DNA of 40,190 nt, taken from contig JAYMTF010000316.1 of assembly GCA_036897485.1 (NCBI GenBank), positions 1 to 40,190 on the forward strand, written 5' to 3'. Under the pieces are notes generated by a model. It was not told the origin of the DNA, searched no databases, and saw nothing but the letters and a program-made list of their open reading frames with translations. The position numbers and the translations under genes were made by a program. Shown in pieces: positions 25,538 through 35,569 of the stretch; position 1 is the first letter of the stretch; each line of letters opens with the position of its first letter. This DNA comes from Pelargonium nanum (lineage: Eukaryota > Streptophyta > Magnoliopsida > Geraniales > Geraniaceae).

Positions 25538-27975
25538 ATGGGGAGGGTGGAGTATCTGAAGATGAAAACCGATTCGGCCACCACCGATTCAATCGGTTCC
25601 GATTTCGACGACCTCAAGACTGCGGCCATGAATCTTATCACTCACGCAGCTAAACTGGGCGGTCTGGGTTTCGGTACTTCTTTTCTCAAATGGGTCGCCT
25701 CCTTCGCTGCCATGTCTGTTCTACCTCCCTAATTCTTTGTTATTTGAGCTTCATTTCTTTATCATGGTTTTGCTTAATTTACTGTGTGAAGTGTTTGATT
25801 GGTTCGGTAGGATTCAGTCAATGATGTTTGATACTCAGATTATGATTGGAATTGCTCCTCTCTTTTTTCTTTATGAAAATGATACTTACACAACTATTGT
25901 TTTATATATTTAATCTCAGACATTTCATTTTTGGGTTGGTTGGAAGGATCTAAATGTCAATTTTGACCTGATTTTGTTGTTACCCACTTTACCTAACTTT
26001 GTTGTGTTTTCTTGATCTATAGATTGAATTCACAAGTGAAAGTGAAGTGTTAGTCTGTGACTGTTCTGATTGATCAACTACATCAATTCCACTTTCAGTA
26101 TTTTAAAAATTAAAAAAAAAACTTATAACCAACAACCCACGGACCAAGTGGTTAGCGCACCACTTAGGCACAAGTTCAACCTAGTTAGGAGTCCTATGTT
26201 TTCCTTCACTTCGTTGGAGAACAACTGAACTAATTTGTTTTTTTAAATGTAGAAAAGCCTAGCTCAATAGTAACACTACTTGCTTAGATATCTATAAGAT
26301 TGGAGGTAGTATAGAAAATAAATTACAATGTGATTCCCTGTAGATTACTCCTAATTATTTGTTTAAAAGTCTATCTAGCATCATATCTTTCATAATTTGT
26401 ATTTGGCATCTGTTGCTTTCTAGTTTGTTAATGTATTATCAATCCATATAACACAATGTCCATTATATTTATGGGTTGAAATTGTATTACTCATTTCCTT
26501 TTTATCTGTTCACTGCAGCTATTTGTTGATTTTGGATCGAACAAACTGGAGAACAAACATGCTGACAGCACTTTTGGTCCCTTATATATATTTTAGTCTT
26601 CCTGCGGTGCTATTCCACTTCTTGAGGTGATGACCTTTTCAATTTGTGCATCCTTTCCTTTCCTTTCCATTATATTCATTTAATTTTATTCATAGTATAT
26701 TACTTCAATGGTTCCAGTGGAGAGTTTGGAAGATGGGTTGCTTTTATTGCAGTTGTACTAAGGCTTTTCTTCCCGCGGCATTTCCCTGGTATAGGCTCAA
26801 AACACCATTCTGTTTGATTTCTTGTGGCTTTATTACTTAATTGGCTTTGCTGTACTTTTTTATTTACTTGCACACATAAGATTGAAAAGTAGTACGATAG
26901 ATGTAGATCATAACCTGATTTTCTTAGGAGAAAAGATTTTTTCCATTGAAGTTATGATTGCAATTCTTAGCTACCAATGTTAGTATGTATATTCAATTTT
27001 AGGTTTCTTCGCGTGGCAACTCTTTATTTTAGGTTGCATATGCCACTTCATTTACCTATAGCTGGAAAGATTACATAAGTTTGGTCTTTCAAGTTTCACC
27101 ATCAATAAACCAAATGACGAGGTTGGTATGCTTATAGTGGCTTGAATGCAAATGGCAAGGATTGGAGGTCTTTTGCTGTAACCAGCCATTCATTTCATGC
27201 ACATAGTGTTGAAATGCCTTTAGTTTGACCCCTTCCAAATATCTATAGCAGTTGGTAGAAACTGATCGGTTACTCTTTTTTGCTTCTTTAAATTTTGAAT
27301 TTCACTACATGTTCTTCAAAAATACATATATTTTCCCTGCATTTGATCATGGATTTGATGTCGAAACCTGTGTCTATGATTTTTGAATGTGCTATGCTAG
27401 TAAGCCCTGATAAGCGGAAATCTGTTGGTTGTCCTCATTCTTTACAATCTCATGTGCTAAATAAACCATTGCTTGACTATGACTCAGCCATATAAAAGAG
27501 TTTTCTATGTTTATCTTTTCCTTAATGGAATATTCTGTTTTCACTGGAATGATGTCTTGTAGTTATAAAAATAAAACTTACTCATTGTTGTGTGCCATAA
27601 TTTGCTAATTGCTATCACTTGGTCTGTTATCTTGGTTAGATTTATTTTGGTATTAGTATTAGCTGGAGAGATATGCCAATTTGTGATCTATGTTTTCTCC
27701 GGACTGGTGATGATTGTGCAGACTGGTTGGAGATGCCTGGATCATTGATTCTTCTTCTAGTTGTGGCTCCGAGCTTCTTTTCACACACTTTGCGGGGCAG
27801 CTGGGTAGGTGTGTTGATATGTCTCATAATTGGCTGTTACCTACTGCAAGAGCACATCCGAGCATCCGGTGGATTCAGAAATTCCTTCACTCGAGGCCAT
27901 GGAATATCCAACACCTTTGGCATCGTCCTCTTGCTGGTTTACCCTGTATGGTCTCTGGTGCTTCATTTCTTGTAG
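25538..27975 (+). CDS. COR413-PM: Cold-regulated 413 plasma-membrane-type protein
   Basis: Multispanning membrane protein of the WCOR413/COR413 family, induced by cold in several plants and thought to help stabilise membranes. Exons are 25538-25713, 26519-26626, 26718-26788 and 27722-27975, all with GT-AG borders and matching phases, giving 202 residues. Family-typical segments are MGRVEYLKMKT at the start, KLGGLGFGTSFLKW, LILDRTNWRTNML, VVLRLFFPRHFPDWLEMPGS and LLQEHIRASGGFRNSFTRGH. The hydrophobic stretches suit about five or six membrane helices. There is no chloroplast transit peptide, so this is the plasma-membrane (PM) type, not the inner-envelope (IM) type. Without splicing the first exon reads to a false stop at 25732. 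Introns 1 and 3 are 805 and 933 bases; intron 1 holds a SINE-like relic. Confidence 0.95.
26131..26230 (+). mobile_element. Possible tRNA-derived SINE relic in COR413 intron 1
   Basis: A-box-like AAGTGGTTAGCGCAC is followed about 30 bases on by a degenerate B box (CAAGTTCAACCT). That is the order and spacing of a tRNA-like Pol III promoter. The acceptor-arm complementarity of a real tRNA is missing. Ends are approximate. Confidence 0.35.
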
Positions 27976-29480
27976 ACATTGTCATAGTAAGCAGATCTCA
28001 ATTGTCTTTGCTCTGCAACTTGAACAACCTTTGTATTCATTGGGCTTTCATGTAACTGTGCAAAACTTAAACTTCATAGTGGAAAATAAGCTAAATAGCC
28101 TGGTTCAATCCTCATCACTAGGACATTTCTTTGCCTCTGCTTCATTAATCTCGATTTTCTGATCACAGGTTTCGAGTCTCTCTAATTCACTATTAATAAG
28201 GTGGATCTTTGCGTATAAACATGCTTTGTAAAAATAACTCAGAATCGTTTTCCTTCCAAAAAATTATAAGAAATTAATCAAAAATCGTCCAAATCTGTTA
28301 TTTGATCACAAAGTAACAAATTTTGTAAGTGATGTAACACAAAGAATGAAAAACTTAGGAAATTTCATGTCGTCCATTTACGAGGGAATTAAATTGTTTA
28401 GAACAATAAAATAAAGAATGTTAACGTGAAAGAAAATGAGAGAAATCTAATCCAAGAACCATAAACGAGTGAGAATCTCATTTCCATTGTTAAATTTGTG
28501 TCCAACTTGAGAAAAGAGTTGGTTCTGTTTGGACAAAATAACTCGTTTGTCTTGTCTTTTGACTTAAGTCAACCTATTCACATAATACTCGGGTTCATTA
28601 CATCTTATCAATCATGCTCCTAAAAGAGATTGTTAAGTGATACTCTCAACTTAAATCCATTTATCCACGTAAAGACCCGAGTCATCTCTCTTATCCGATA
28701 CGCACATGAGGTGGAGTGTCAAGAATCCGATTAGCTTAAGATTATGAAGTCAATCACCACTTGAAAATACTAGTTGAGTCATCCTCTACCAACCAATTTA
28801 AGATTTTGAGTTTGAGTCAAGTTCAACATGAGATTAAAGTTGATTCAATTTAGGCCTAATAACATGTATCCATTGTCTCGCGACTTAAGTCCACATATTC
28901 TTGTGAGGTACTATGAGATCCATTCTATCTTATCTGACGAACACGTGAGAAGTGTTAAGTGATACTCTCGACTTAATTTTAGTTATGCATGTTATGCACA
29001 AGTCTATCTATCTTATCTAGCATACATGTGTGTGAGGTGTTATTAAATCCTATATCAAAAGAATAAGATATCAATCACTACTTAAAATACTTATCGAAAC
29101 ATCCATCTATTACTGATATATTTAAAACAAAATAATTATTAACTTATTAATTTAAATCCAACAATAACTACTAAGGGTAGTTAAATAATTGTCCAACTAT
29201 TATTATTATTATTTATTTACTCACATATTTTAATTTCAAGCCGAACATGCTATTCATTTTTCATTAACTCTTTATAATTTATCTTAAATTTCCTATCTAT
29301 GAAATACTTTTATCAATCAATTATTTTCAAAAAAGTAAACATTCTAGGAACCCTTGCCAGAGGATACTCAACTAAAAAGGTTATACGGTGTCGTATTCAT
29401 AATTTCGATTAAATTTATTATTACTCGTACGTTGTTTAGCGGGACGACGCCGTTGGCAGTCTCAACTCTCAACGACTGAA
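27976..29480. other. Repeat-like intergenic DNA after COR413
   Basis: The first 200 bases should hold the COR413 3' UTR. From about 28500 to 29100 the text repeats itself loosely; the clearest pair is 28632-28654 and 28954-28976, one mismatch in 23 bases. It looks like decayed repeat DNA. No gene was seen. Confidence 0.45.
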
Positions 29481-29488
29481 GCGGAGGG

Positions 29489-29531
29489 AAACCCTAAACC
29501 AAACCCTAGAAGCCGCAGTTTCTCTTATAAA
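29489..29531 (+). promoter_or_regulatory. snoRNA-cluster promoter: two telo-boxes and TATA
   Basis: AAACCCTAAA at 29489-29498 and AAACCCTAG at 29501-29509 are telo-boxes. TTATAAA is at 29525-29531. Telo-box plus TATA is a known promoter style of plant snoRNA and ribosomal-protein genes. The expected start near 29560 lies about 170 bases before the first snoRNA. Confidence 0.65.
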
Positions 29532-29727
29532 TTGGATCGCGAGAGCTTCAATTTCATCACATCAGGTTCGGTGCTCTCTCCTTCTCTACCGATTAGTTCT
29601 TCGTCTCTGCATATTTTGTTTGCTTCTTAGGTTAGGTTTCGAATTCTTTTCTTCAATCTTCGATTCGCATGTTACTGCCTGTTTTTTACAAATCCAATTT
29701 ATTGTTTTGGGAATTGGGGATGATTTG

Positions 29728-29813
29728 ATCTCGGTGATGAATAACACAGATGACGAGTCTGATATCCATTCTTTTAAAAATCGTGAGGACAATGAGGCAT
29801 TTGTCTGAGAGAT
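29728..29813 (+). ncRNA. Box C/D snoRNA A, two guides to 25S rRNA
   Basis: About 86 nt. The terminal stem is ATCTC (29728-29732) with GAGAT (29809-29813). Boxes are C GTGATGA (29734-29740), D' CTGA (29759-29762), a degenerate C' GTGAGGA (29783-29789) and D CTGA (29805-29808). The guide before D (29792-29803) pairs with CAAAUGCCUCGU of 25S: ten Watson-Crick pairs, a G-U, then one more pair. The guide before D' (29748-29757) pairs over ten bases with CUCGUCAUCU, which immediately overlaps that site. The rRNA sequence is from memory. By the D+5 rule the predicted 2'-O-methyl targets are the third A of CAAAUG and the G of CUCGUC. A short open frame across this region is a coincidence. Confidence 0.85.
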
Positions 29814-29922
29814 ATTTTCTTCCCCCAATTTTCTTTCATTGTTCTTAAAGTTCTATTTTTTTCCCATTCTGTAGAATGTCTAGTATTTGAATTGTCTATT
29901 TTACATAGAAAATAAGTGTGTG

Positions 29923-29996
29923 GACATGGTGATGATCGATTTATTGTCATCTGATACATATGATGATAGAATATCCTCCTACTCATTCTGAATGTC
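29923..29996 (+). ncRNA. Box C/D snoRNA B, guides to 18S and 25S rRNA
   Basis: 74 nt with a perfect terminal stem GACAT (29923-29927) and ATGTC (29992-29996). Boxes are C GTGATGA (29929-29935), D' CTGA (29951-29954), C' ATGATGA (29960-29966) and D CTGA (29988-29991), all canonical. The D' guide (29939-29949) pairs over 11 bases with UGACAAUAAAU of 18S. The predicted target is the C of GUGACAAU, which I believe is the site modified by U14 in yeast (Cm414). The D guide (29975-29987) pairs over 13 bases with AAUGAGUAGGAGG of 25S, predicting methylation of the A in AAUGA. rRNA sequences are from memory. Confidence 0.88.
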
Positions 29997-30073
29997 TGAT
30001 CTTTTATTTTCTTTTTCTTTTTATTTTGTATTTGATTGTTTATTTATATCATAATTAGAAAGTAACAAATTGT

Positions 30074-30167
30074 GAAAGAGGCGATGATGAGAAATCAGAC
30101 TCACTCTGTTAATAGATTTGAGGGTTTACCGATGATTCTTTTTCAAGCACTGTTGAGCCTCTCTTTC
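30074..30167 (+). ncRNA. Possible third box C/D snoRNA, non-canonical D box
   Basis: ATGATGA (30084-30090) is a good C box just inside a stem GAGGC/GCCTC. The stem extends as GAAAG/CTTTC past a two-base bulge. A C'-like GATGATT is at about 30131. The D position reads TTGA (30153-30156) instead of CTGA, and the D' candidate is CTGT. It may be a decayed cluster member or a coincidence. No strong rRNA match was found. Confidence 0.4.
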
Positions 30168-30398
30168 TCACATTTCCACTCTTCTCAATTCTTCGATTTT
30201 TATCGTAACGATATGTGTATTAAATTGTTGTCATTCTTGACGATTTTGTGTAATTTTGCTATTTAGTATCGTTCGATCTCAAAACTTCCTTTGTTTTAAA
30301 GTTGAAAACCTATTTCGTTTTCGCACAAAATTCATGAATTTCTATCAAAAATTTATTTCATTCTAAATATGAATGTCGGAACAGAGTTGACTGCTCGG

Positions 30399-32580
30399 CG
30401 GAAATTTTAATATAGAAGTTCGATCCGAAACATGAGTCATGTACAAATTTTAAACAGAGAAGTAGATTTGAGTCAGCGAAGGTTAAATTCGAGCCGTAAA
30501 CCATACTCAATGATCTGTCTTATTTTAAATGTTGAATCAGTATTTGTTGGAGATTTTATATGAGAGATGGTTAAATTTGATCTTGATCAAGAGATGGATA
30601 AATGTGTGCTTGAAACCTGTCTTTGCTGTCTTTGCTATCAAATGCGGGACTCTTCGGAATTGTCTGAAATTTTGAGCATCAGTCAAGTACTCTGAAATCT
30701 CATGTTAATTTGATCCTTGAGTTTGAGTCAATTACTTGTTGGAAATCCTAATAATTTGATTTGAAATCTTGAACAAGTGAAGGTTAAATTCGAGCTTGAA
30801 ACTTGAGTCAAGTACTAATTCGAAATTTTACACAAGAAAGGGTAAATTTGATCCCGAAACACAGTCAAGTTTCACTTTTCAGAAATTTTTGGCGAGACAA
30901 TTACAAATTCGATCCTGGAACATTAGTCGGAAAACTTATTAAAGTAAAGCTTAAATTCGGATTAAATAATCCTTGAACATGACTCAAGTGAGTTGGAAAT
31001 CTTAAACAAGAGAAGGTTAAGTTCGAGCTGGGAACATCTAAAGCAATGAGAATTAAAGTCATCAGGGAACATGAGTTAAACATACAAGAGAATTAAAGTC
31101 GGTTTAAAAATATGAGTTAAAGTTGATCATATTCGAGCTTTAAACATGAGTCAAGTACACGTCGAGAAATCTTAAAGTAGAGGATTACAGTTGATTGGGC
31201 AACATGAGTTAAAGTCTATCAAATTTGAGTCGGAAACATGAGTCAAATACTCTTACGAAATATTAAAGAACCGAAATATTAAAGAAGAGGAGGTTATAGT
31301 CGATCTGATCATGAGTTAAATACTTGTCGGAATTCTTTAACAAGAGAAGGTTGAATGTTCCTTGAACATGAGTCAAGTAGTACTAGATGGAAATCCTAAT
31401 GTTAGTTCGATCCTTGAATGTGAGTCAAGTACTTATTGGAAATTCTAATGTTAACTTGATCCTTTAACATGAGTCAGGTACTCGTTTGAATTCTTGAACA
31501 AGTGAAGGTTAAATTCTAGCTTGAAAGAACAAGTGAAGGTTAAATTCTAGCTTGAAATATAAGTTAAGTACTCGTCCGAAATTTTAAACAAGTGAAGAAG
31601 GTTAATTTTGAGCCAGAAACACAGTCAAGTACTCTTCGGAAATCTTTAACAAGAGAAGGTAAGATTCGATCCAAAAACATTAGTCGGAAAACATGTATAA
31701 GGAAGCTTAAATTCGACATAATGTTAAACAATCCTTGAACACGAGTCAAGTACTTGTCGGAATTCGTAATGTTAATTCATTCCTTGAACTTGAGTCAAGT
31801 ACTCGTTGGAAATCTTAAACAAGAGAAGGTTAAATTCGAGCAAGAAACATGAATGTATTCGTTGGAAATCTTAATTAAAAGAAAGTTAAATTCGAGCCGG
31901 GAACATGAGTCAAGTGCTCATTGGAAATCTTAAACAAGAGAATTAAAGTCGATTAGGGATTAGGGAACATGAGTAAAATTCGATCAAATTCGAGCATGAA
32001 ACATGAGTCAAGTACTCATCGGAATTCATAAAAAGAAAGTATTAAGTCGATCCAAGAATATGAGTTAAAGTCGATCAAATTCGAGCTTGAAACATGAGTC
32101 AAGTACTCATCGGAAGTCATAAGCAAGAGAAGTAAAGTTGATCCAGGAATAAGAGTTAAAGTCGATCAAATTCAAACTTGAAACATGAGTCAAGTACAAG
32201 TACTCATCGGAAGTCATAAAGAAAAGAAGTAAAGTCGATTAGGGAACATGAGTTAAATTCAATCATATTCGAGCTTGAAACATGAGTCAAGTACTCATCG
32301 GAAGTCATAAACAAGAGAATAAAGTCGATTCAGGAATATGAGTTAAAGTCGATCTAATTGGAGCTTGAAACATGAGTCAAGTACTCATCGAAAATCTTAA
32401 ACGAGAGAACTAAAGTCGATCAAATTCGAGCCGAAAACATGAGTCAAATACTCTTCGGAAATATTAAACAAGAGGAGGTTACAGTCTATCTATGAACATG
32501 AGTCAAGTACTCGTTGAAATTCTTAAATAAGAGAAGGTTAAAGTAAGAGAAGGTTATTGTCGGAAATCTTAAACATATAT
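30399..32580. repeat. Degenerate tandem array with TGAGTCA in most units
   Basis: About 2.2 kb of loosely repeated sequence built on ACATGAGTCAAGTACTC, then a GGAAATCTTAAACAAGAGAA-like part and a GTTAAATTCGAGC-like part. The period is about 60 bases on the left. It is about 91 bases on the right (starts near 32001, 32092, 32183, 32280, 32370), where each unit carries a second ACATGAGTTAAA half-unit. At least 18 exact TGAGTCA sites occur. There is no long open frame. Confidence 0.85.
31496..31557 (+). repeat. Perfect 31-bp tandem duplication inside the array
   Basis: Two identical 31-base copies, 31496-31526 and 31527-31557, head to tail. They stand out in an otherwise degenerate array and so are probably recent. 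Confidence 0.95.
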
Positions 32581-32649
32581 GTTAAGTCAAACTATTGAAA
32601 AAGATTAAATTGATGCAAAGAGTTAATAGTCATTAAACTTTAGTGATTT

Positions 32650-33765
32650 AAAGTATAAACACTAATATAATCATTTTATGATAATTTAGGGAGCCCATCT
32701 AAACCTTGACCAAAATAGCTATTAGTCATAAGTTAGAAAACCTGTAAGATATTTGAAGCTCACATTTAACTATTCAATGGATAAATTGCATTTTAAAAAT
32801 GGTGTTGATATTCCTCATTCTTAAGTTTACTAAGGTAATGAGATTTTAGTCCTTACACTCAAAGGTTATTATCAATATTGTTTTCTCCAATCTAGTGATT
32901 CAAATTGAGTTCCAAATTATTATGTTATATTTATTATATATGAATAATTCTGTCTTTATTTTTTTTTACGGGAAATTTTTTGTCTTTATTTGTTATTTAT
33001 TATCTCACCGTTGGCTAACAAATTAGAAAAATAGAGGTAATCATTAAAGTCTAGTGACCTCTTTTGAGGGCTCATACATCTTAAATGATTCTCTGCACGC
33101 TCTTACGTATAAGAATTTTAACACTTTGAGTCGATTTAATATCTCTTGTTAGTTTGACTTAATTAATTGTTATAACAAGACATTGATATTCCATTAAAAA
33201 TAAATAATTGAATAAATTGTTATCCACGTGACACTTTCATGTGTCATATTGATTTGATTATATATATCAATATGACACATTATTGGAGTCTACAGTCAGT
33301 AAAATCATAAAATAGAAAACTAAATTAATATAAAGTGTTAGAAGTTGAAAATTTTAATTGATTTTAAGTGTGTGTATAATACTATGATTTTGTGATAATA
33401 TGGGTACTGATTGACCTATGAATCTAAACTAAACTAGCCATTTGTCAAAAGTTAGAGAACCTATAAGATATTTAAATCTCACATTTAATTTTTGAGAAAT
33501 GATACATGTCAAATGCATGTGACTTGAAATTGAATCCTAATCATTCATTACATCCAACTCAAGAAGGGACCAACTAACTCACCCGATTGAAAACTCAGGA
33601 AGGAACCAATAATCTATTTTTTACGTATCACAATTTGACGCGTGTCTTATATATATTTGAGATGTAAGACTGTTGCATTCGCAAGTTGCTTAACTATTTA
33701 AGGGCTAAATTGCATTTGAAAAATGATTCTGATATTCCCCATTTTTAAGTCCACGTAGGCTGTCA
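32650..33765 (+). repeat. Diverged direct duplication, second copy interrupted
   Basis: The stretch 32650-32830 recurs as two pieces, about 33370-33490 and 33685-33765. Shared wording includes AAGTTAGA(A/G)AACCT, CTCACATTTAA, TAAATTGCATTT and ATGRTTCTGATATTCC-like text. The ~195 bases between the pieces look inserted into the second copy. Confidence 0.6.
33239..33280. repeat. Perfect 15-bp inverted repeat, 12-base loop
   Basis: ATGTGTCATATTGAT at 33239-33253 is exactly reverse-complemented at 33266-33280. It could be a small MITE tip or a chance cruciform; no flanking duplication was defined. Confidence 0.9.
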
Positions 33766-33825
33766 TTTCCTCCCACATCATCCACTCCAAGTGGTGAGTA
33801 TCTACACTTCGTATCACAAAGACGA

Positions 33826-33902
33826 CACGTGGCAAAGAGGTGAAACCAAAGCCATAAGCTGGAAGCAGCCAATAAGAGAAGAGAAGAGAAAAAGCTTATC
33901 CT
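33826..33902 (+). promoter_or_regulatory. psbO promoter motifs: G-box, CCAAT, I-box
   Basis: CACGTGGC begins at 33826, CCAAT is near 33868, and CTTATCC (a reverse I-box, GGATAAG) is at 33896-33902. All lie 150-230 bases before the ATG. G-box plus I-box is a classic light-responsive combination, fitting a photosystem gene. No clear TATA box was seen. Confidence 0.6.
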
Positions 33903-34051
33903 ATCCGTTATCTTACTCACACCAAAGCCACACAACACACACTACGATCCTTTACTACAAGGCACTGTCTCATTTTGTTTCCTATACTTCCCAGAACACC
34001 AAGGTTAGGGAACAACAAAACCAACCTTGAAACAACCGGAGGTTCCCAAAA

Positions 34052-35569
34052 ATGGCGGCCTCGCTTCAAGCTGCAGCCACCCTCATGCAACCTGCCAAGC
34101 TCGGCGCCTCCGCCCGCACCTCCCTCCCCCTCCGATCCGCCTCCAAGTCCTTCGCCTACGACCCATCTAGGATCACCTGCTCCCTCCACTCCGATCTCAA
34201 GGACTTGGCCAACAAGTGCATCGACGCCACCAAGATCGCCGGCTTCGCTCTCGCCACCTCCGCTCTCGTCGTCTCGGTACCAACTTCTCATTTATATATG
34301 TTCATAATGTTGCACGTCATTCAATATATTGTTACTCCAATTTCATATAAATTGATCAAAACATGCTAGACCCATTGTTAGGGGTACTTTTTGTAGGTAG
34401 ATTAAAATTGAATTTTGATATGTAGAGTGAGTAGAAATTGCAACAGATAGTGACAATGAGATCAAAGTGATATTAAAGAAATGAAATTTGAATATTGATG
34501 AAATATAATTAGAGAAATAAAAATCTCTCGCTGAGTACAACGCATTCACTCATATATTAAAGATGTTAGAAGTGGTGATGATGAGAAAAGTGTTAGACTT
34601 AGCCGTGAATGAGTAAATGGAACGATAATGTTTTCAAAAATTAAGGTTGACTTGAGCGAAAATTGTGGGATCTTGAGAATGTCGAATGCCCAGACCATTA
34701 ATTTTGTGTATTCATTGAATCTCGGCCAATAAATCATGATTGAAATTCTAGATAATTATCTGTGCATTGAACCATTGTTGACAATGATCACAAATTGCTT
34801 GTAAAATTAACAGGGAGCGAGTGCTGAAGGAGTGCCCAAGAGGCTGACCTACGATGAGATCCAGAGCAAGACCTACATGGAGGTCAAGGGAAGCGGAACC
34901 GCCAACCAGTGCCCCACCCTCGAAGGCGGCTCCGACTCCTTCGCCTTCAAGCCCGGGAAGTACCAGGCCAAGAAGTTCTGTTTAGAGCCCACCTCTTTCA
35001 CCGTCAAGGCCGAGGGCGTGAGCAAGAACGCGCCGGCGGACTTCCAGCCGACCAAGCTCATGACCCGCCTCACCTACACCCTGGACGAGATCGAGGGTCC
35101 CTTCGAGGTCTCCTCCGACGGCACCGTGAAATTCGAGGAGAAGGACGGCATCGACTACGCCGCCGTCACCGTCCAGCTCCCCGGAGGAGAGCGCGTGCCC
35201 TTCCTCTTCACCGTCAAGCAGCTGGTGGCCTCCGGCAAGCCGGAGAGCTTCAGCGGCGAGTTCCTAGTGCCGTCGTACCGTGGATCATCGTTCTTGGACC
35301 CAAAGGGCAGGGGTGGATCGACCGGGTACGACAATGCGGTGGCGCTTCCGGCGGGAGGCAGGGGAGATGAGGAGGAGCTGCTGAAGGAGAACAACAAGAA
35401 CACGGCGGCGTCGACGGGGAAGATCACGCTGAGCGTGACGAAGAGCAAGCCGGAGACAGGGGAGGTGATCGGAGTGTTCGAGAGCTTGCAGCCGTCGGAT
35501 ACGGATTTGGGAGCCAAGGTTCCAAAGGATGTGAAAATCCAAGGGGTGTGGTATGCTCAGCTCGATTAA
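34052..35569 (+). CDS. PsbO: Oxygen-evolving enhancer protein 1 (PsbO, 33 kDa)
   Basis: Nuclear-encoded extrinsic subunit that stabilises the Mn4CaO5 cluster of photosystem II on the thylakoid lumen side. Exons are 34052-34276 and 34814-35569, joined in phase 0 across a 537-base intron, giving a 326-residue precursor. The N-terminus is a bipartite targeting signal. A Ser/Ala-rich stromal transit peptide comes first, then a hydrophobic lumen-transfer segment ([14 protein letters not shown]) ending at ASA. The mature protein starts [13 protein letters not shown]. The two cysteines of the conserved disulphide are present (NQCPT, KKFCLEP). Near-invariant stretches include [34 protein letters not shown] and the C-terminal [11 protein letters not shown]. 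Coding exons are distinctly GC-rich. ATG context AAAAATGGCGG is ideal. Confidence 0.98.

Noticed and set aside
25487..25732. 81-codon frame as a complete small protein
   Set aside because: It is COR413 exon 1 plus leader, read through the donor site at 25713/25714 to a false stop.
29620..29808. 62-codon open frame over snoRNA A
   Set aside because: No domain, and it coincides with a C/D snoRNA whose boxes, stem and guides explain the sequence better.
30072..30266. 64-codon open frame downstream of snoRNA B
   Set aside because: No family resemblance, no splice partner, and it overlaps a snoRNA-like structure.
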